Source: CAYJAD01 sp964371835 (lineage in GTDB: Bacteria > Desulfobacterota > Desulfovibrionia > Desulfovibrionales > Desulfovibrionaceae). From it: DNA of 64,000 nt. Each line of letters starts with the position of its first letter. Positions within the stretch are counted from its first letter, which is position 1. The translations under genes were made by a program, and so were the position numbers. The notes under the pieces are model-generated. The model did not search any database. It was given only the letters and a program-made list of their open reading frames with translations, and was not told the DNA's origin. This document shows, one piece after another, positions 14,590-23,650 of the stretch. The stretch spans positions 1-64,000 of the forward strand of contig CAYJOP010000001.1 in the NCBI GenBank assembly GCA_964371835.1, read 5' to 3'.

Positions 14590-15906
14590 ATGATTACTTT
14601 AACCCCCCGTGAAGTTGTGGCCGAACTTGATAAATATATAGTAGGCCAAGAACAAGCTAAAAAAATGGTGGCAGTGGCTGTGCGCAATCGTTGGCGCAGA
14701 GGACGCCTTGCACCTGAACTTAGAGATGAGGTTGCCCCAAAAAATATTATTATGATGGGCCCAACAGGTGTTGGCAAAACTGAAATTGCTCGCCGCCTTG
14801 CAAAGCTTTGCGGAGTACCATTTGTAAAGGTTGAAGCCACAAAATTTACGGAAGTTGGCTATGTTGGTCGTGATGTTGAGTCTATGGTTCGCGATCTTAT
14901 GGAAATAAGCATCAAACTTGTGCGCGAAGAAGAAAATATAAGAGTTAAAGAAACAGCAGAAGCTGCGGCCGAGTCACGCTTGCTTGATTTATTGCTTCCT
15001 GCATCATTTGGTGCTGATAATAACCGTGATTCCACAAGAGAAAAACTACGTCAGCAACTTCGTCAAGGATTTATGGATGATAGAGAAGTTGAAATGGAAG
15101 TCATGGAACAATCTGGACCCAATATTGATGTTTTTGCCATTCCGGGTATGGAAGGTATGGGCAATCAAGTAAAGGATATGTTTGGAAAAGCTTTTCCACC
15201 AAAACCTAAAAGACGCAAAATGAAAATTGGGCAAGCCTTCAATGTGCTTGTGCAGGAAGAGTCTGGAAAACTCGTTGATGAAGAATCTATCATGGACAGA
15301 GCAAAAGAGCGTGTTGAGCAGGGCGGAATTATATTTATTGATGAAATAGATAAAATCGCTAGCACCTCATCGCAGCGTTCATCGGATATTTCTAGAGAGG
15401 GCGTGCAGCGAGATTTATTACCAATTGTTGAGGGCAGTGCTGTTAACACAAAGTATGGTATGGTTAACACTGACCATATTTTATTTATTGCGGCTGGTGC
15501 ATTTCATTTTAGCAAACCATCTGATTTAATTCCAGAATTGCAAGGACGCTTTCCACTGCGAGTGGAGTTACAAGCCCTTGGTCGTGAGGAATTTTTACGA
15601 ATTTTAACAGAGCCTGATAATGCTCTAACTCGCCAATATATGGCCTTGCTTGGCACAGAAGGTGTGACCATTACCTACACAGACGATGGCTTGAAAGAAA
15701 TTGCAAGCTTTGCTGAGCAAACCAATGCCCAAACAGAAAATATTGGCGCGCGCCGTTTGTACACAATTATGGAAAAAATATTGGCAGACATTTCATTTGA
15801 TGCTCCTGAAAAATCAGGTACAGAAATTATTGTAAATAAGTCTTACGTTGAAGATCACTTGGAAGATGTTCGAGTGGATAAAGATTTAAGCCGTTACATT
15901 TTATAG
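14590..15906 (+). CDS. hslU: HslU ATPase/unfoldase of the HslUV protease
   Basis: AAA+ unfoldase that feeds substrates to the HslV peptidase in the cytosol. 438 residues, normal length. It opens MITLTPREVVAELDKYIVGQ, and has Walker A GPTGVGKT (57-64), the long HslU intermediate domain (about 105-230) and Walker B GGIIFIDEIDKIA. The C-terminal end DKDLSRYIL is the HslU tail that inserts into HslV. GGAG lies upstream. hslV is not adjacent, unlike in many genomes, so it must be elsewhere if the protease is functional. Confidence 0.97.
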   Translation: MITLTPREVVAELDKYIVGQEQAKKMVAVAVRNRWRRGRLAPELRDEVAPKNIIMMGPTGVGKTEIARRLAKLCGVPFVKVEATKFTEVGYVGRDVESMVRDLMEISIKLVREEENIRVKETAEAAAESRLLDLLLPASFGADNNRDSTREKLRQQLRQGFMDDREVEMEVMEQSGPNIDVFAIPGMEGMGNQVKDMFGKAFPPKPKRRKMKIGQAFNVLVQEESGKLVDEESIMDRAKERVEQGGIIFIDEIDKIASTSSQRSSDISREGVQRDLLPIVEGSAVNTKYGMVNTDHILFIAAGAFHFSKPSDLIPELQGRFPLRVELQALGREEFLRILTEPDNALTRQYMALLGTEGVTITYTDDGLKEIASFAEQTNAQTENIGARRLYTIMEKILADISFDAPEKSGTEIIVNKSYVEDHLEDVRVDKDLSRYIL

Positions 15907-15922
15907 TAATTACTAAATTTAT

Positions 15923-16213
15923 AAATTAAGACTCCTGCATAATCTATTGTGCTGAGTCTTTTGAAGCGTTGACGACAGCCAATGCGACCAAAAATCAAGA
16001 ATAGGCGGAGCAAAGCTCAGCCGTTAACTGATTGATTTTTCCTGCCCTAGTGGTGCCACGAAGTGGCATAGCCGTAAGGCGAGGAACGAGCCTTACGGAT
16101 ACAGAGAGCAGAGATGTGTCTTTTGTGTTGCACAAGTGCATTTTCAAATAAATGCAAATTTACTGCAAAAGCACAAAATAGAACTAAAAATAATTGTGCA
16201 GGATTCTTAAATT
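15923..16213. mobile_element. MITE-like element R2, copy A
   Basis: A 281-base element (15928-16208) with imperfect terminal inverted repeats (AAGACTCCTGCATAAT at the left; AAGAATCCTGCACAAT read inward from the right), flanked by a 5-bp duplication AAATT (15923-15927 and 16209-16213). It is the reverse complement of the element at 26167-26384, with about 80 extra internal bases forming hairpins (CCGTAAGGC / GCCTTACGG; GCCAC / GTGGC). It has no gene, so it must be moved in trans. The right duplication touches the ATG of the next gene. Confidence 0.8.
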
Positions 16214-17119
16214 ATGAAAAAAACAGTCAAAGCTTGGGTTCAGGCCTTTAGACCCCGCACATTACCACTTTCGCTATCAACTCTTTTTTTAGGAGCTGGC
16301 CTTGCGGCAACTGTTCAGTCTTTTTCTGTATGGATTTTCATTTTTTCAGTGCTTACCGCTGTTTTTTTACAAGCGCTTTCTGATTTGTCCAATGACTATG
16401 GTGATGCACAAAATATGCTTGACGGTAAAGACAGGGTAGGCCCAAAACGCACCGTTGCTTCTGGGCAAATTAGCCCTGCAAATATGCGAATTGGCATTGT
16501 AATTATAATTTGTTTATGCGTCGTAAGTGCTTTTTTTCTTTTTTATTTTAGCCTTGGCAATAATCCACTTGAATGGATATTTTTTTGCGTATTGCTAGCT
16601 TCAGCTATTTGGGCAGCCATGTTCTACACATTGGGAAAAAAACCCTATGGTTACAGAGCTAGAGGTGATTATTATGTGTTTGTTTATTTTGGAATTATTT
16701 CTGTACTAGGATCATATTATCTTTATACGGGCAAATTTGAGAGTCTACCTTTAATGCCAGCAATTGCCGCAGGTTTATTTTGCACATCTGTATTAAATAT
16801 TAATAATATAAGAGATATAGATGGTGATAGAAAGCATGGCAAATACACCATAGCCCTAAGGTTTGGCCCAAAAAAAGCCAGAATATACCATGTTAGCTTA
16901 GTTGTATGTGGAGTATTGGCTTGGATGATTTATTTATTCTTAAATGTTCAACCACTGGCTATATGTTTAATATTTTTGACTATGCCTATAGTAATTAGTG
17001 CTTACAAAGTCTTTAGCATTTATGATGATGCAAAAATCATTGATAAACAATTACGCAATACTGCACTTGGTACATCTTTTTTTCACACCTGTATGGCTAT
17101 TGCCTTACCCTTGTTATAA
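16214..17119 (+). CDS. menA: UbiA-family prenyltransferase, MenA-like
   Basis: Integral membrane enzyme that attaches a polyprenyl chain to a naphthoate during menaquinone synthesis. 301 residues, about eight to nine helices. The two aspartate-rich motifs are clear: NDYGDAQNMLDGKDRVGP (about 60-77) and NNIRDIDGDRKHGK. The sequence is closer to MenA than to UbiA. Many Desulfovibrionales use the futalosine route, so the true substrate may differ (an MqnP role is possible). No ribosome site of its own is evident: the only AGGA (16200-16203) lies in the end of the R2 element that abuts the ATG. Confidence 0.8.
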   Translation: MKKTVKAWVQAFRPRTLPLSLSTLFLGAGLAATVQSFSVWIFIFSVLTAVFLQALSDLSNDYGDAQNMLDGKDRVGPKRTVASGQISPANMRIGIVIIICLCVVSAFFLFYFSLGNNPLEWIFFCVLLASAIWAAMFYTLGKKPYGYRARGDYYVFVYFGIISVLGSYYLYTGKFESLPLMPAIAAGLFCTSVLNINNIRDIDGDRKHGKYTIALRFGPKKARIYHVSLVVCGVLAWMIYLFLNVQPLAICLIFLTMPIVISAYKVFSIYDDAKIIDKQLRNTALGTSFFHTCMAIALPLL

Positions 17120-17144
17120 TTAAAAATTCTTTTAAATTAAAAAT

Positions 17145-17189
17145 ATGCAAGAAATTTACATAATGGTACCATTTCTTGCATGTTTTTTT
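17145..17189. terminator. Bidirectional terminator menA / hybrid kinase
   Basis: A 10-bp stem ATGCAAGAAA / TTTCTTGCAT (17145-17154, 17172-17181) with T-runs on both strands, between convergent genes. Confidence 0.85.
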
Positions 17190-17222
17190 ATTTTTTTCGT
17201 TAAAGTTTTACTTTAACTAGTG

Positions 17223-20051
17223 CTATTTATTCCTGTCTAACCAATAGCTTAGGGTGTTGTAAAGTATGTCTGGAGATATTGGCTTAGTGATGTGATCATT
17301 CATACCATGCTTTAAGCTTTTTTCTTTATCTCCAGTCATGGCATGAGCAGACATGGCAATAACTGGCAATTTTGCAAACTTTGGAATTTCTCTAATTTTA
17401 GCTGATGCAGTAAGTCCATCCATTATGGGCATTTGAATATCCATTAGCACTAAATCATAAGGTGTTTTTTCGAGCATATCTAAGGCTTCCTGCCCATTGT
17501 TTGCAACATCTACAGTATATCCAACTGATTGCAATAATTCTTCGGCAATAATTTGGTTGATTTGATTATCTTCAACCAACAAAAGGTGTCCAGAGTATGA
17601 CTGGGGGTTACGCTCTGCATTATTTGTTTTTGTAACCATATTCACATCTTCGCCTGCAATATGAAAAATTGCAGTAAAAAAGAAGCTTGAGCCTTTGCCA
17701 GGTGTGCTTTTCACCCAAATTTCACCATGCATCATATCCACAATACGCTTCGAAATGGCAAGCCCAAGTCCGGTTCCGCCATATTTGCGTGTAACAGAAG
17801 TATCAGCTTGGCTAAAAGCAGAAAAAAGCCCTGAAATTTGTTCTTCACTTAAGCCAATGCCAGTGTCTACAACCTCAAAAAGACAATGTAATTTATTATT
17901 TTCATGTTTGGAACTTTGAACTATTAGCCCAATGCTACCTTTTCCTGTAAATTTAATGGCATTACTCACAAGGTTTAATAAAACTTGTTTTAGACGTAAA
18001 GGATCACCTAAAAGGGCAGTGGTGGAAAAATCACCCATATCCATATGTGATGTAAGGCCTTTATCTGTAATGGCATGCCCAAATAAACTTTCAAGTTCTG
18101 CACATACATCGTGCACTGTAAAGAGCGTGGTTTCCATTTCAAGCTTACCAGCTTCAATTTTTGAAAAATCTAGAATATCATTGATAATTCGCAAAAGCTC
18201 ATTGGTGGAAAACAGGGCTTTTTGCATGTAATTTTTTTGCATATCATCAAGCTTTGTGCTGGATAAAATATGCAATAAACCCAAAATACCATTCATAGGT
18301 GTGCGTATTTCATGGCTCATATTGGCCAAAAATTCACTCTTGGCCATGGCGCTTTTTTCTGCTGCGTCCTTGGACAATTCAATTTCTTTGAGCATCTTTT
18401 TGCTTTCCCGCAAGTCACGCACATAGCAAATGTATAATTCTTCACCTTCAATATGGGCAAATTCAATATTCACATAGATGGGAATTTCTTGATTATCAGC
18501 ACTAAGGGCCATCATTTCAAAATTATTTACTCCGCCATCTCGTAAGCCACTAAATTTATTTACAATAAACTGTTCAGAAGGTTCGCCATTGGGTTGAATT
18601 TCAGGAAAGTATGACATGACTTTTTCAAGGTAATCTTCCTTATTCTTAAAACCAGACATGCGAACAGCCTCGTCATTACAGTCAATAATTTGTAACTGTA
18701 AATTCAATATATTAATACCAAGAGGGATACCGTTTAATATGGCCTCTGTGCGTTTTTCAGCCGCACGTACTTTTCTTAAATTTTCCTCAACTTCTCTTAG
18801 GTCATGAACAAAGGAAACAACCATATCCTCACCATTGTGCTTGGCACTAACAGCAGTTATTTCTGTGGGTACTTCTTTGCCATCAGGGGTAAGCCCAAGC
18901 CAAAAGCTCTTGGTTGAGCCTTCATTTATAGCTATTGCTATGTGCTCCGCCATTTTTTGAAGGGATGGTGTACCATCTGGTTGAAATTCAGGAAAAAGTG
19001 TAGGAAAAACTTTTTGAAATTCATCCCTATCACTAACCCCAAATGTCCTTGCAACAGCCTTGTTGCAGTCCATAAGATTAAGGTTTTTATCCCAAATCAT
19101 TGTACCAAAGGGACTTGCGTCGAGCATGACCTTTGTATATTCATAAGCTTCACGCATTTTGCATAAGTTTTCGTGCTGCTCGCGCAAGTCTCTTAAAAAT
19201 ACGAGTAAAACTTTTTCATCACGAATAAAACTAGGGATAAATATGGCATCAAGAGGAATTACTTCGCCAGCGGTGTTCATTTGCGTCCAATTTTTACGCA
19301 AATATCCAGCTTCAAAGGCCTCAGTAATGTATTGGTATGCAAGCTCTGAAGATTTTTTACCATTGGGTTGATACTCAGGCACTATTTCTTTAAAGTGTTC
19401 TATAAAATCTTGAGGGTCTTTGAAACCAAAAAGCCTTGCAGTTTCTTGGCTTGCATCAAGCATAACGTAATCAGATGACCAAACTTGTGCAGCTAGCGGC
19501 ATGGTATCAAGCATGGCTTTCATGCGCTCATTGGCTATTGCTTCAGCATCTTGGGCATATTTCAGTTCTTTAATACTTTTTGCAAGATTTGCTTCAAACT
19601 CCTTCTGCTTAGAAATATCAACAAAAATGCCCACAAGGCCTTTTTCTTTTTCAGAGCTTAAAAATCCATTAATCCAATAAAGGGCAGAAGTGTGCCCACG
19701 CTCAAACTCAAATGACGTTTCATAGTGCAAATCAGTTGCATTTTCAATAGCTTTTAGATCTTCAGCTTGATATTTTTTACGATCTTCCAGTGATAAATGC
19801 TCCAGCTCAAGCACAGATGCACCAAGCAAGGATGTACCGTCAATGTTAAAATACTCTTTATACGCCTTATTTAGCACACAAAATCTTGCATCTTCATTTT
19901 TTGCGAATGCAGGAATGGGTATTGCGTCAATCAAGGCCTCATAAAAAGCTAATTTTTTTTGAGTTTCTTTTAATTCAGCCTTTAAATTAGCAAATTCTTC
20001 ATGAGAAACACTATCTTGGCTATTTTTGTCTTTATCATTCATGAGTTTCAT
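17223..20051 (-). CDS. Cytosolic four-PAS hybrid sensor histidine kinase
   Basis: 942 residues with no membrane helix. An N-terminal coiled coil (18-35) leads to PAS1 (about 36-150), then PAS2 (about 175-290), PAS3 (about 303-420) and PAS4 (about 434-550), HisKA with H580 (NMSHEIRTPMN), HATPase (KQVLLNLVSNAIKF, DTGIGLS, GGTGLGLAISK; about 685-800) and one receiver with D871 (VLMDIQMPIMDG). PAS2-4 repeat a common pattern, PE(Y/F/I)QP(N/D)G plus a closing DLRE, so they look like internal duplications; the kinase at 7472-9880 has the same module. The ligand is unknown. It is monocistronic, convergent with the menA-like gene. Confidence 0.93.
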   Translation of the reverse strand: MKLMNDKDKNSQDSVSHEEFANLKAELKETQKKLAFYEALIDAIPIPAFAKNEDARFCVLNKAYKEYFNIDGTSLLGASVLELEHLSLEDRKKYQAEDLKAIENATDLHYETSFEFERGHTSALYWINGFLSSEKEKGLVGIFVDISKQKEFEANLAKSIKELKYAQDAEAIANERMKAMLDTMPLAAQVWSSDYVMLDASQETARLFGFKDPQDFIEHFKEIVPEYQPNGKKSSELAYQYITEAFEAGYLRKNWTQMNTAGEVIPLDAIFIPSFIRDEKVLLVFLRDLREQHENLCKMREAYEYTKVMLDASPFGTMIWDKNLNLMDCNKAVARTFGVSDRDEFQKVFPTLFPEFQPDGTPSLQKMAEHIAIAINEGSTKSFWLGLTPDGKEVPTEITAVSAKHNGEDMVVSFVHDLREVEENLRKVRAAEKRTEAILNGIPLGINILNLQLQIIDCNDEAVRMSGFKNKEDYLEKVMSYFPEIQPNGEPSEQFIVNKFSGLRDGGVNNFEMMALSADNQEIPIYVNIEFAHIEGEELYICYVRDLRESKKMLKEIELSKDAAEKSAMAKSEFLANMSHEIRTPMNGILGLLHILSSTKLDDMQKNYMQKALFSTNELLRIINDILDFSKIEAGKLEMETTLFTVHDVCAELESLFGHAITDKGLTSHMDMGDFSTTALLGDPLRLKQVLLNLVSNAIKFTGKGSIGLIVQSSKHENNKLHCLFEVVDTGIGLSEEQISGLFSAFSQADTSVTRKYGGTGLGLAISKRIVDMMHGEIWVKSTPGKGSSFFFTAIFHIAGEDVNMVTKTNNAERNPQSYSGHLLLVEDNQINQIIAEELLQSVGYTVDVANNGQEALDMLEKTPYDLVLMDIQMPIMDGLTASAKIREIPKFAKLPVIAMSAHAMTGDKEKSLKHGMNDHITKPISPDILYNTLSYWLDRNK

Positions 20052-20144
20052 AATAGTTTCATTCCGTTACAGTAATGATTTTACAATAAAAATATTGGTT
20101 AATATGTTATATAAACAGGCAAAAAAACAAAATGTTTGTTGTAT

Positions 20145-21032
20145 TTAAACCATTTTGCCAAGTGCTTTAAGTTCTGCCTTTGTTAATTCACGAATGTCGC
20201 CAACTCCTAAATTGTCTAATAAAACAGGTCCTTGAGCAATACGAATTAATTTAAATATGGTAAGGTTGAGGTCACGGCACATGCGTCTAATTTGCCTGTT
20301 AATTCCTTGACTTAGGGTCATTTCCAATAGGGTAGTGGGTGTGTCGGCATTGGGTGGGCGTATAACTTCAACCTTTATGGGGGCAAGTTTTTCGCCTTCT
20401 TTAAGGGTCATTCCACTTTGCATTATTTTGAGATGTTCAGAGTTTACCTCTTCACGAACAAGCACCCTATATGTTTTAGTAAAATTATGGCTTGGATGTG
20501 ACAACTTTTGCGCAAAATCTCCATCATCAGTCAAAATTAATAGGCCTTCAGAAAAGAAATCCAAGCGTCCAACACTAAAAAGCCTTTTCTTTTGCCATTT
20601 TTGGGGCAAAATATCAAAAATTGTACTTCGACCTTCGGGGTCATAGGCTGTGCACATGGTTTGCACTGGTTTGTGCAACAATAAGTAACAACGTGATGAG
20701 CCGCGCTTGATTTTTTGACCATCAACACAAATTATGTCATGCGAATTAACCTTATAACCAAGTTCAGAAATAACTTGACCATTGATTGTGACTTTACCAG
20801 CAGCAATATATTCTTCGGCCTTACGCCTAGAACATACACCAGCATCAGCCAAAGCTTTGTTAATACGCACAGCATCTAATATATTATTTGATTCAGGGAC
20901 ATTTGACTCAGCGGAAGACTTTACAGGATTAGATTTAAAATGTGTAATATTTCGACTGTTTGCTTGATTTTTTTGTTTAAAATGATTATTCTTAGGTTTT
21001 TGTTTAGACCTAAAATCGTGCTCTAGAGGCAT
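20145..21032 (-). CDS. rluB: Ribosomal large-subunit pseudouridine synthase, RluB/RsuA family
   Basis: Converts uridine to pseudouridine in rRNA. 295 residues: a basic, low-complexity N-terminal tail of about 50 residues, an S4 RNA-binding domain (about 54-105, RINKALADAGVCSRRKAEEY) and the catalytic domain with D158 in GRLDFFSEGLLILTDDG. Late motifs GINRQIRRMCRDL and KLIRIAQGPV fit RluB/RluE/RluF. The N-terminal extension (rich in K, N and S) is unlike most homologues and may help RNA binding. The exact target position cannot be fixed from sequence. Confidence 0.85.
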   Translation of the reverse strand: MPLEHDFRSKQKPKNNHFKQKNQANSRNITHFKSNPVKSSAESNVPESNNILDAVRINKALADAGVCSRRKAEEYIAAGKVTINGQVISELGYKVNSHDIICVDGQKIKRGSSRCYLLLHKPVQTMCTAYDPEGRSTIFDILPQKWQKKRLFSVGRLDFFSEGLLILTDDGDFAQKLSHPSHNFTKTYRVLVREEVNSEHLKIMQSGMTLKEGEKLAPIKVEVIRPPNADTPTTLLEMTLSQGINRQIRRMCRDLNLTIFKLIRIAQGPVLLDNLGVGDIRELTKAELKALGKMV

Positions 21033-21463
21033 TTTAAGCTCCTAATTTACATTGTCTACCTTAAATCATAAATATATGTTTTTACGCTTAGAAGGGACGC
21101 AATTAATAATTGAGCATATTAATATGCAATTTCAAAAAATAAAAGGCTTTAGAAGATGAAAAAATTTCAATTATCTTTAAATATTGAAATTCACAAACCG
21201 CTAGTTTTCCATAATCAATTTTGCGTTATTTGGCAAATCTTCCCATTAAACAATTCCAAATCTCTTAACTTATTTAATTTATTTACTATTCATTTTATAA
21301 AAGTTTACATAATTATCATTATGTGGCATTTACATATAAATAAAATAAGAAACAAATGACAAATTGCCCTATTCCTATGCTTGCCATGATTGCTCACAAA
21401 AAGTATATTGATGAGCGACAGTAAATTAACAAATGCTTACATGGTTTTTACAAAGGAGTTTTC
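21033..21463. other. Divergent intergenic region rluB / rdgC
   Basis: About 430 AT-rich bases between divergent genes, presumably holding both promoters. The one clear structure is a perfect 14-bp palindrome GCATATTAATATGC at 21114-21127, a possible operator. A 67-codon frame at 21156-21359 looks spurious (no ribosome site, composition of random AT-rich DNA). Confidence 0.55.
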
Positions 21464-22084
21464 ATGGGTTTTTTAAGTGCATCATGTAGTTTTACACGTT
21501 TTCGTATTATTGATGATGTCCCAAGCGATTTGTGGGCGCAAATTCCTGACAGCCTAAAAAAACATGCTTTTCAGGATATTGATGATGTTCCCCTTGAGCG
21601 AGCCCATGGTTGGACTTGTTTTGAGGATATGCTTGATATGCAATGGCACACTGCTCCACCCCAAAAAGGTGCATATATTGTGTTTTCTTTGCGCTTAGAT
21701 ACAAGGCGCATTCCTGCTGGGGTCATAAAAAAGCATTTTGCACTTGCTCTAAAGGACGAAAAGCAAAGCAATGCAGAGCAAAATAAGAAATTTATTAGCC
21801 GCGAGCGCAAAAAAGAATTGAAAGAACAAGTGATTATTCGTTTGCGTAGTCGCTTTTTACCAGTTCCAGCTGAATTTAATGTACTATGGGAAACCACTAA
21901 CAATACGGTGTGGTTTGCATCCACTCAAAGCAAAATGATTGAGCTTTTTACTGAGCTTTTCACCCAAACCTTTAACTTACACCTTGAGCAAATGATACCG
22001 TATAACCTTGCCATGACCATCTTGGATGAGTCCCAATTAGCACATCTTGACCGCATTGAACCAACGCAATTTGCTACGGAGTAA
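21464..22084 (+). CDS. RdgC-family protein, N-terminal half
   Basis: 206 residues. The start MGFLSASCSFTRFRIIDDVP and the sections on WAQIP and IPAGVIKKHF resemble the N-terminal part of RdgC, a ring-shaped DNA-binding protein that limits RecA activity. E. coli RdgC is about 300 residues in one chain; here the family signal is spread over this gene and the next, three bases apart. AAAGGAG precedes the ATG. I judge this a natural two-gene arrangement rather than a frameshift, because the second gene has its own ATG and ribosome site. Family assignment is from motif memory. Confidence 0.6.
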   Translation: MGFLSASCSFTRFRIIDDVPSDLWAQIPDSLKKHAFQDIDDVPLERAHGWTCFEDMLDMQWHTAPPQKGAYIVFSLRLDTRRIPAGVIKKHFALALKDEKQSNAEQNKKFISRERKKELKEQVIIRLRSRFLPVPAEFNVLWETTNNTVWFASTQSKMIELFTELFTQTFNLHLEQMIPYNLAMTILDESQLAHLDRIEPTQFATE

Positions 22085-22087
22085 ATA

Positions 22088-22612
22088 ATGAATACATACC
22101 TTGGAGAAAGCACCGATATAATCTTAGGTCAAGAGTTTTTAACTTGGCTTTGGTATAAAAGCGACACCTCCCCTAGTGATTTTCAAGACAAAAAAGGTGT
22201 GCCATTTTCTGTTTCCATGGAGCAACGCATAGTTGTTCAAGGTGGAGAAGGTGAAAATCTAGAAACTGCCTCAGTTTCTGGCTCACTCTCCCCTTTGCGA
22301 GAAGCTCGCCTTGGCCTTGTTACAGGTAAAAAAGTAACCAGAGCCATTGTGCGTTTTGAGCAAAACGATCTTGATTGGCAAATATCATTAAGGGCAGAAG
22401 ACTTATCTTGCAACAGCTTGCGCTCACCAAAAATTGAAAAAGAAGGTGAAGACGACGACCCAGATGCCTTTTTATTAGAAAAAATATACCTTATGGAGCT
22501 ATGTGTGGGCTTGCTTGACTCACTTTTTGCTCAATTTTTGCAATTGCGCTTGTCCAATGCTTGGCAAACAGAAATTAAAAATGTACAAACTTGGATGACT
22601 TCAAGAAGTTAA
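22088..22612 (+). CDS. RdgC-associated protein, possible C-terminal half
   Basis: 174 residues starting MNTYLGESTDIILGQEFLTWLWYKSD. The GxEFLTWLWY segment occurs in the later part of RdgC-like proteins. The remainder is acidic in the middle (EKEGEDDDPDAF) and helical at the end. GGAG lies in the end of the preceding gene, only three bases separate the two, and co-translation is very likely. It may complete the RdgC fold as a separate subunit; that is inference. Confidence 0.55.
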   Translation: MNTYLGESTDIILGQEFLTWLWYKSDTSPSDFQDKKGVPFSVSMEQRIVVQGGEGENLETASVSGSLSPLREARLGLVTGKKVTRAIVRFEQNDLDWQISLRAEDLSCNSLRSPKIEKEGEDDDPDAFLLEKIYLMELCVGLLDSLFAQFLQLRLSNAWQTEIKNVQTWMTSRS

Positions 22613-22630
22613 TGTAATGGATGAACTTTA

Positions 22631-23650
22631 ATGCCCTCTACCCCACAAACACAAATTTCAACCATCGGTTTGCGAATTATCCGTAAAATTTTATGGATGA
22701 TGCTAGTTTTTTGGGGCATTACTGTCATAAGTTTTACAGTAATTCACCTTGCGCCAGGCTCGCCAACAGATATGGAAACAACACTTAATCCGTTGGCAGG
22801 AGAAGCTGCAAGGCAACGCCTTGAAGCACTTTATGGCCTTGATAAACCTTTATATGAGCAATATGGCAACTGGTTATATCGTTTAGTTCAATTTGACTTT
22901 GGTAATTCCATGTCTTCTGACTCAAGGCCAGTTATTGATAAAATAATGGAGCGCCTTCCTTTAACAGTTGGCATGAATATTACCGCTTTAATATTAACTT
23001 TAAGTATAGCCATTCCCATTGGCGTTTTATCAGCTTGGAAGCAAAATTCTTGGTGGGATAAAGGGGTTACCATACTTGTATTTTTGGCTTTTGCCATGCC
23101 TGGTTTCTGGCTTGCGCTGCTGCTTATGCTATTTTTCGGAATAGAAAACAATTGGTTACCCATATCTGGCTTAACATCGTTAAATTATGAATATCTCTCT
23201 CCTTTAGGTAAAATTTGGGACGTGGTATCACATTTAATACTGCCCATTACTGTATATACCATTGGTGGCATCGCTGGCATGTCTCGTTTTACTCGCTCCT
23301 CCATGCTTGAAGTTTTAAGGCAAGATTACATTTTAACCGCAAGGGCCAAGGGTTTGCCAACTTCAAGGGTTATTTTTCATCATGCTTTACGAAATGCACT
23401 TTTGCCAGTAATTACCTTACTTGGCCTATCTGTACCCGGATTAATTGGTGGTAGTGTAATTATTGAATCAATCTTTGGTTTGCCTGGCCTTGGACAACTG
23501 TTTTATGCTGCTGTAATGGCTCGCGATTATACAATGATTATGGGAAATTTAGTGCTTGGAGCTGTTTTAACTTTGCTTGGTAACGTACTTGCTGATGTGG
23601 CTTATGGTTTTGCAGATCCACGCATAAGAACTGCAAAGGATGCAGTATAA
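22631..23650 (+). CDS. ABC transporter permease, DppB/OppB type
   Basis: Inner-membrane permease for peptide or nickel uptake. 339 residues, six helices. The first helix is followed by the periplasmic APGSPTDMETTLNP loop, and the EAA motif is DYILTARAKGLPTSRVIFHHALRNA. The closing FGLPGLGQLFYAAVMARDY is typical of DppB. Its stop overlaps the start of the dppC-type gene (TAATG). No binding protein or ATPase gene is adjacent, so substrate and partners are unknown. Confidence 0.88.
   Translation: MPSTPQTQISTIGLRIIRKILWMMLVFWGITVISFTVIHLAPGSPTDMETTLNPLAGEAARQRLEALYGLDKPLYEQYGNWLYRLVQFDFGNSMSSDSRPVIDKIMERLPLTVGMNITALILTLSIAIPIGVLSAWKQNSWWDKGVTILVFLAFAMPGFWLALLLMLFFGIENNWLPISGLTSLNYEYLSPLGKIWDVVSHLILPITVYTIGGIAGMSRFTRSSMLEVLRQDYILTARAKGLPTSRVIFHHALRNALLPVITLLGLSVPGLIGGSVIIESIFGLPGLGQLFYAAVMARDYTMIMGNLVLGAVLTLLGNVLADVAYGFADPRIRTAKDAV

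Noticed and set aside
21156..21359. 67-codon frame upstream of the RdgC gene
   Set aside because: No ribosome site, composition of random AT-rich DNA (many N, I, F, K), and no domain; treated as intergenic.
21464..22612. Frameshift in a single rdgC gene
   Set aside because: The second frame has its own ATG and ribosome site, and the first ends cleanly; a natural two-gene arrangement is more likely than an error.
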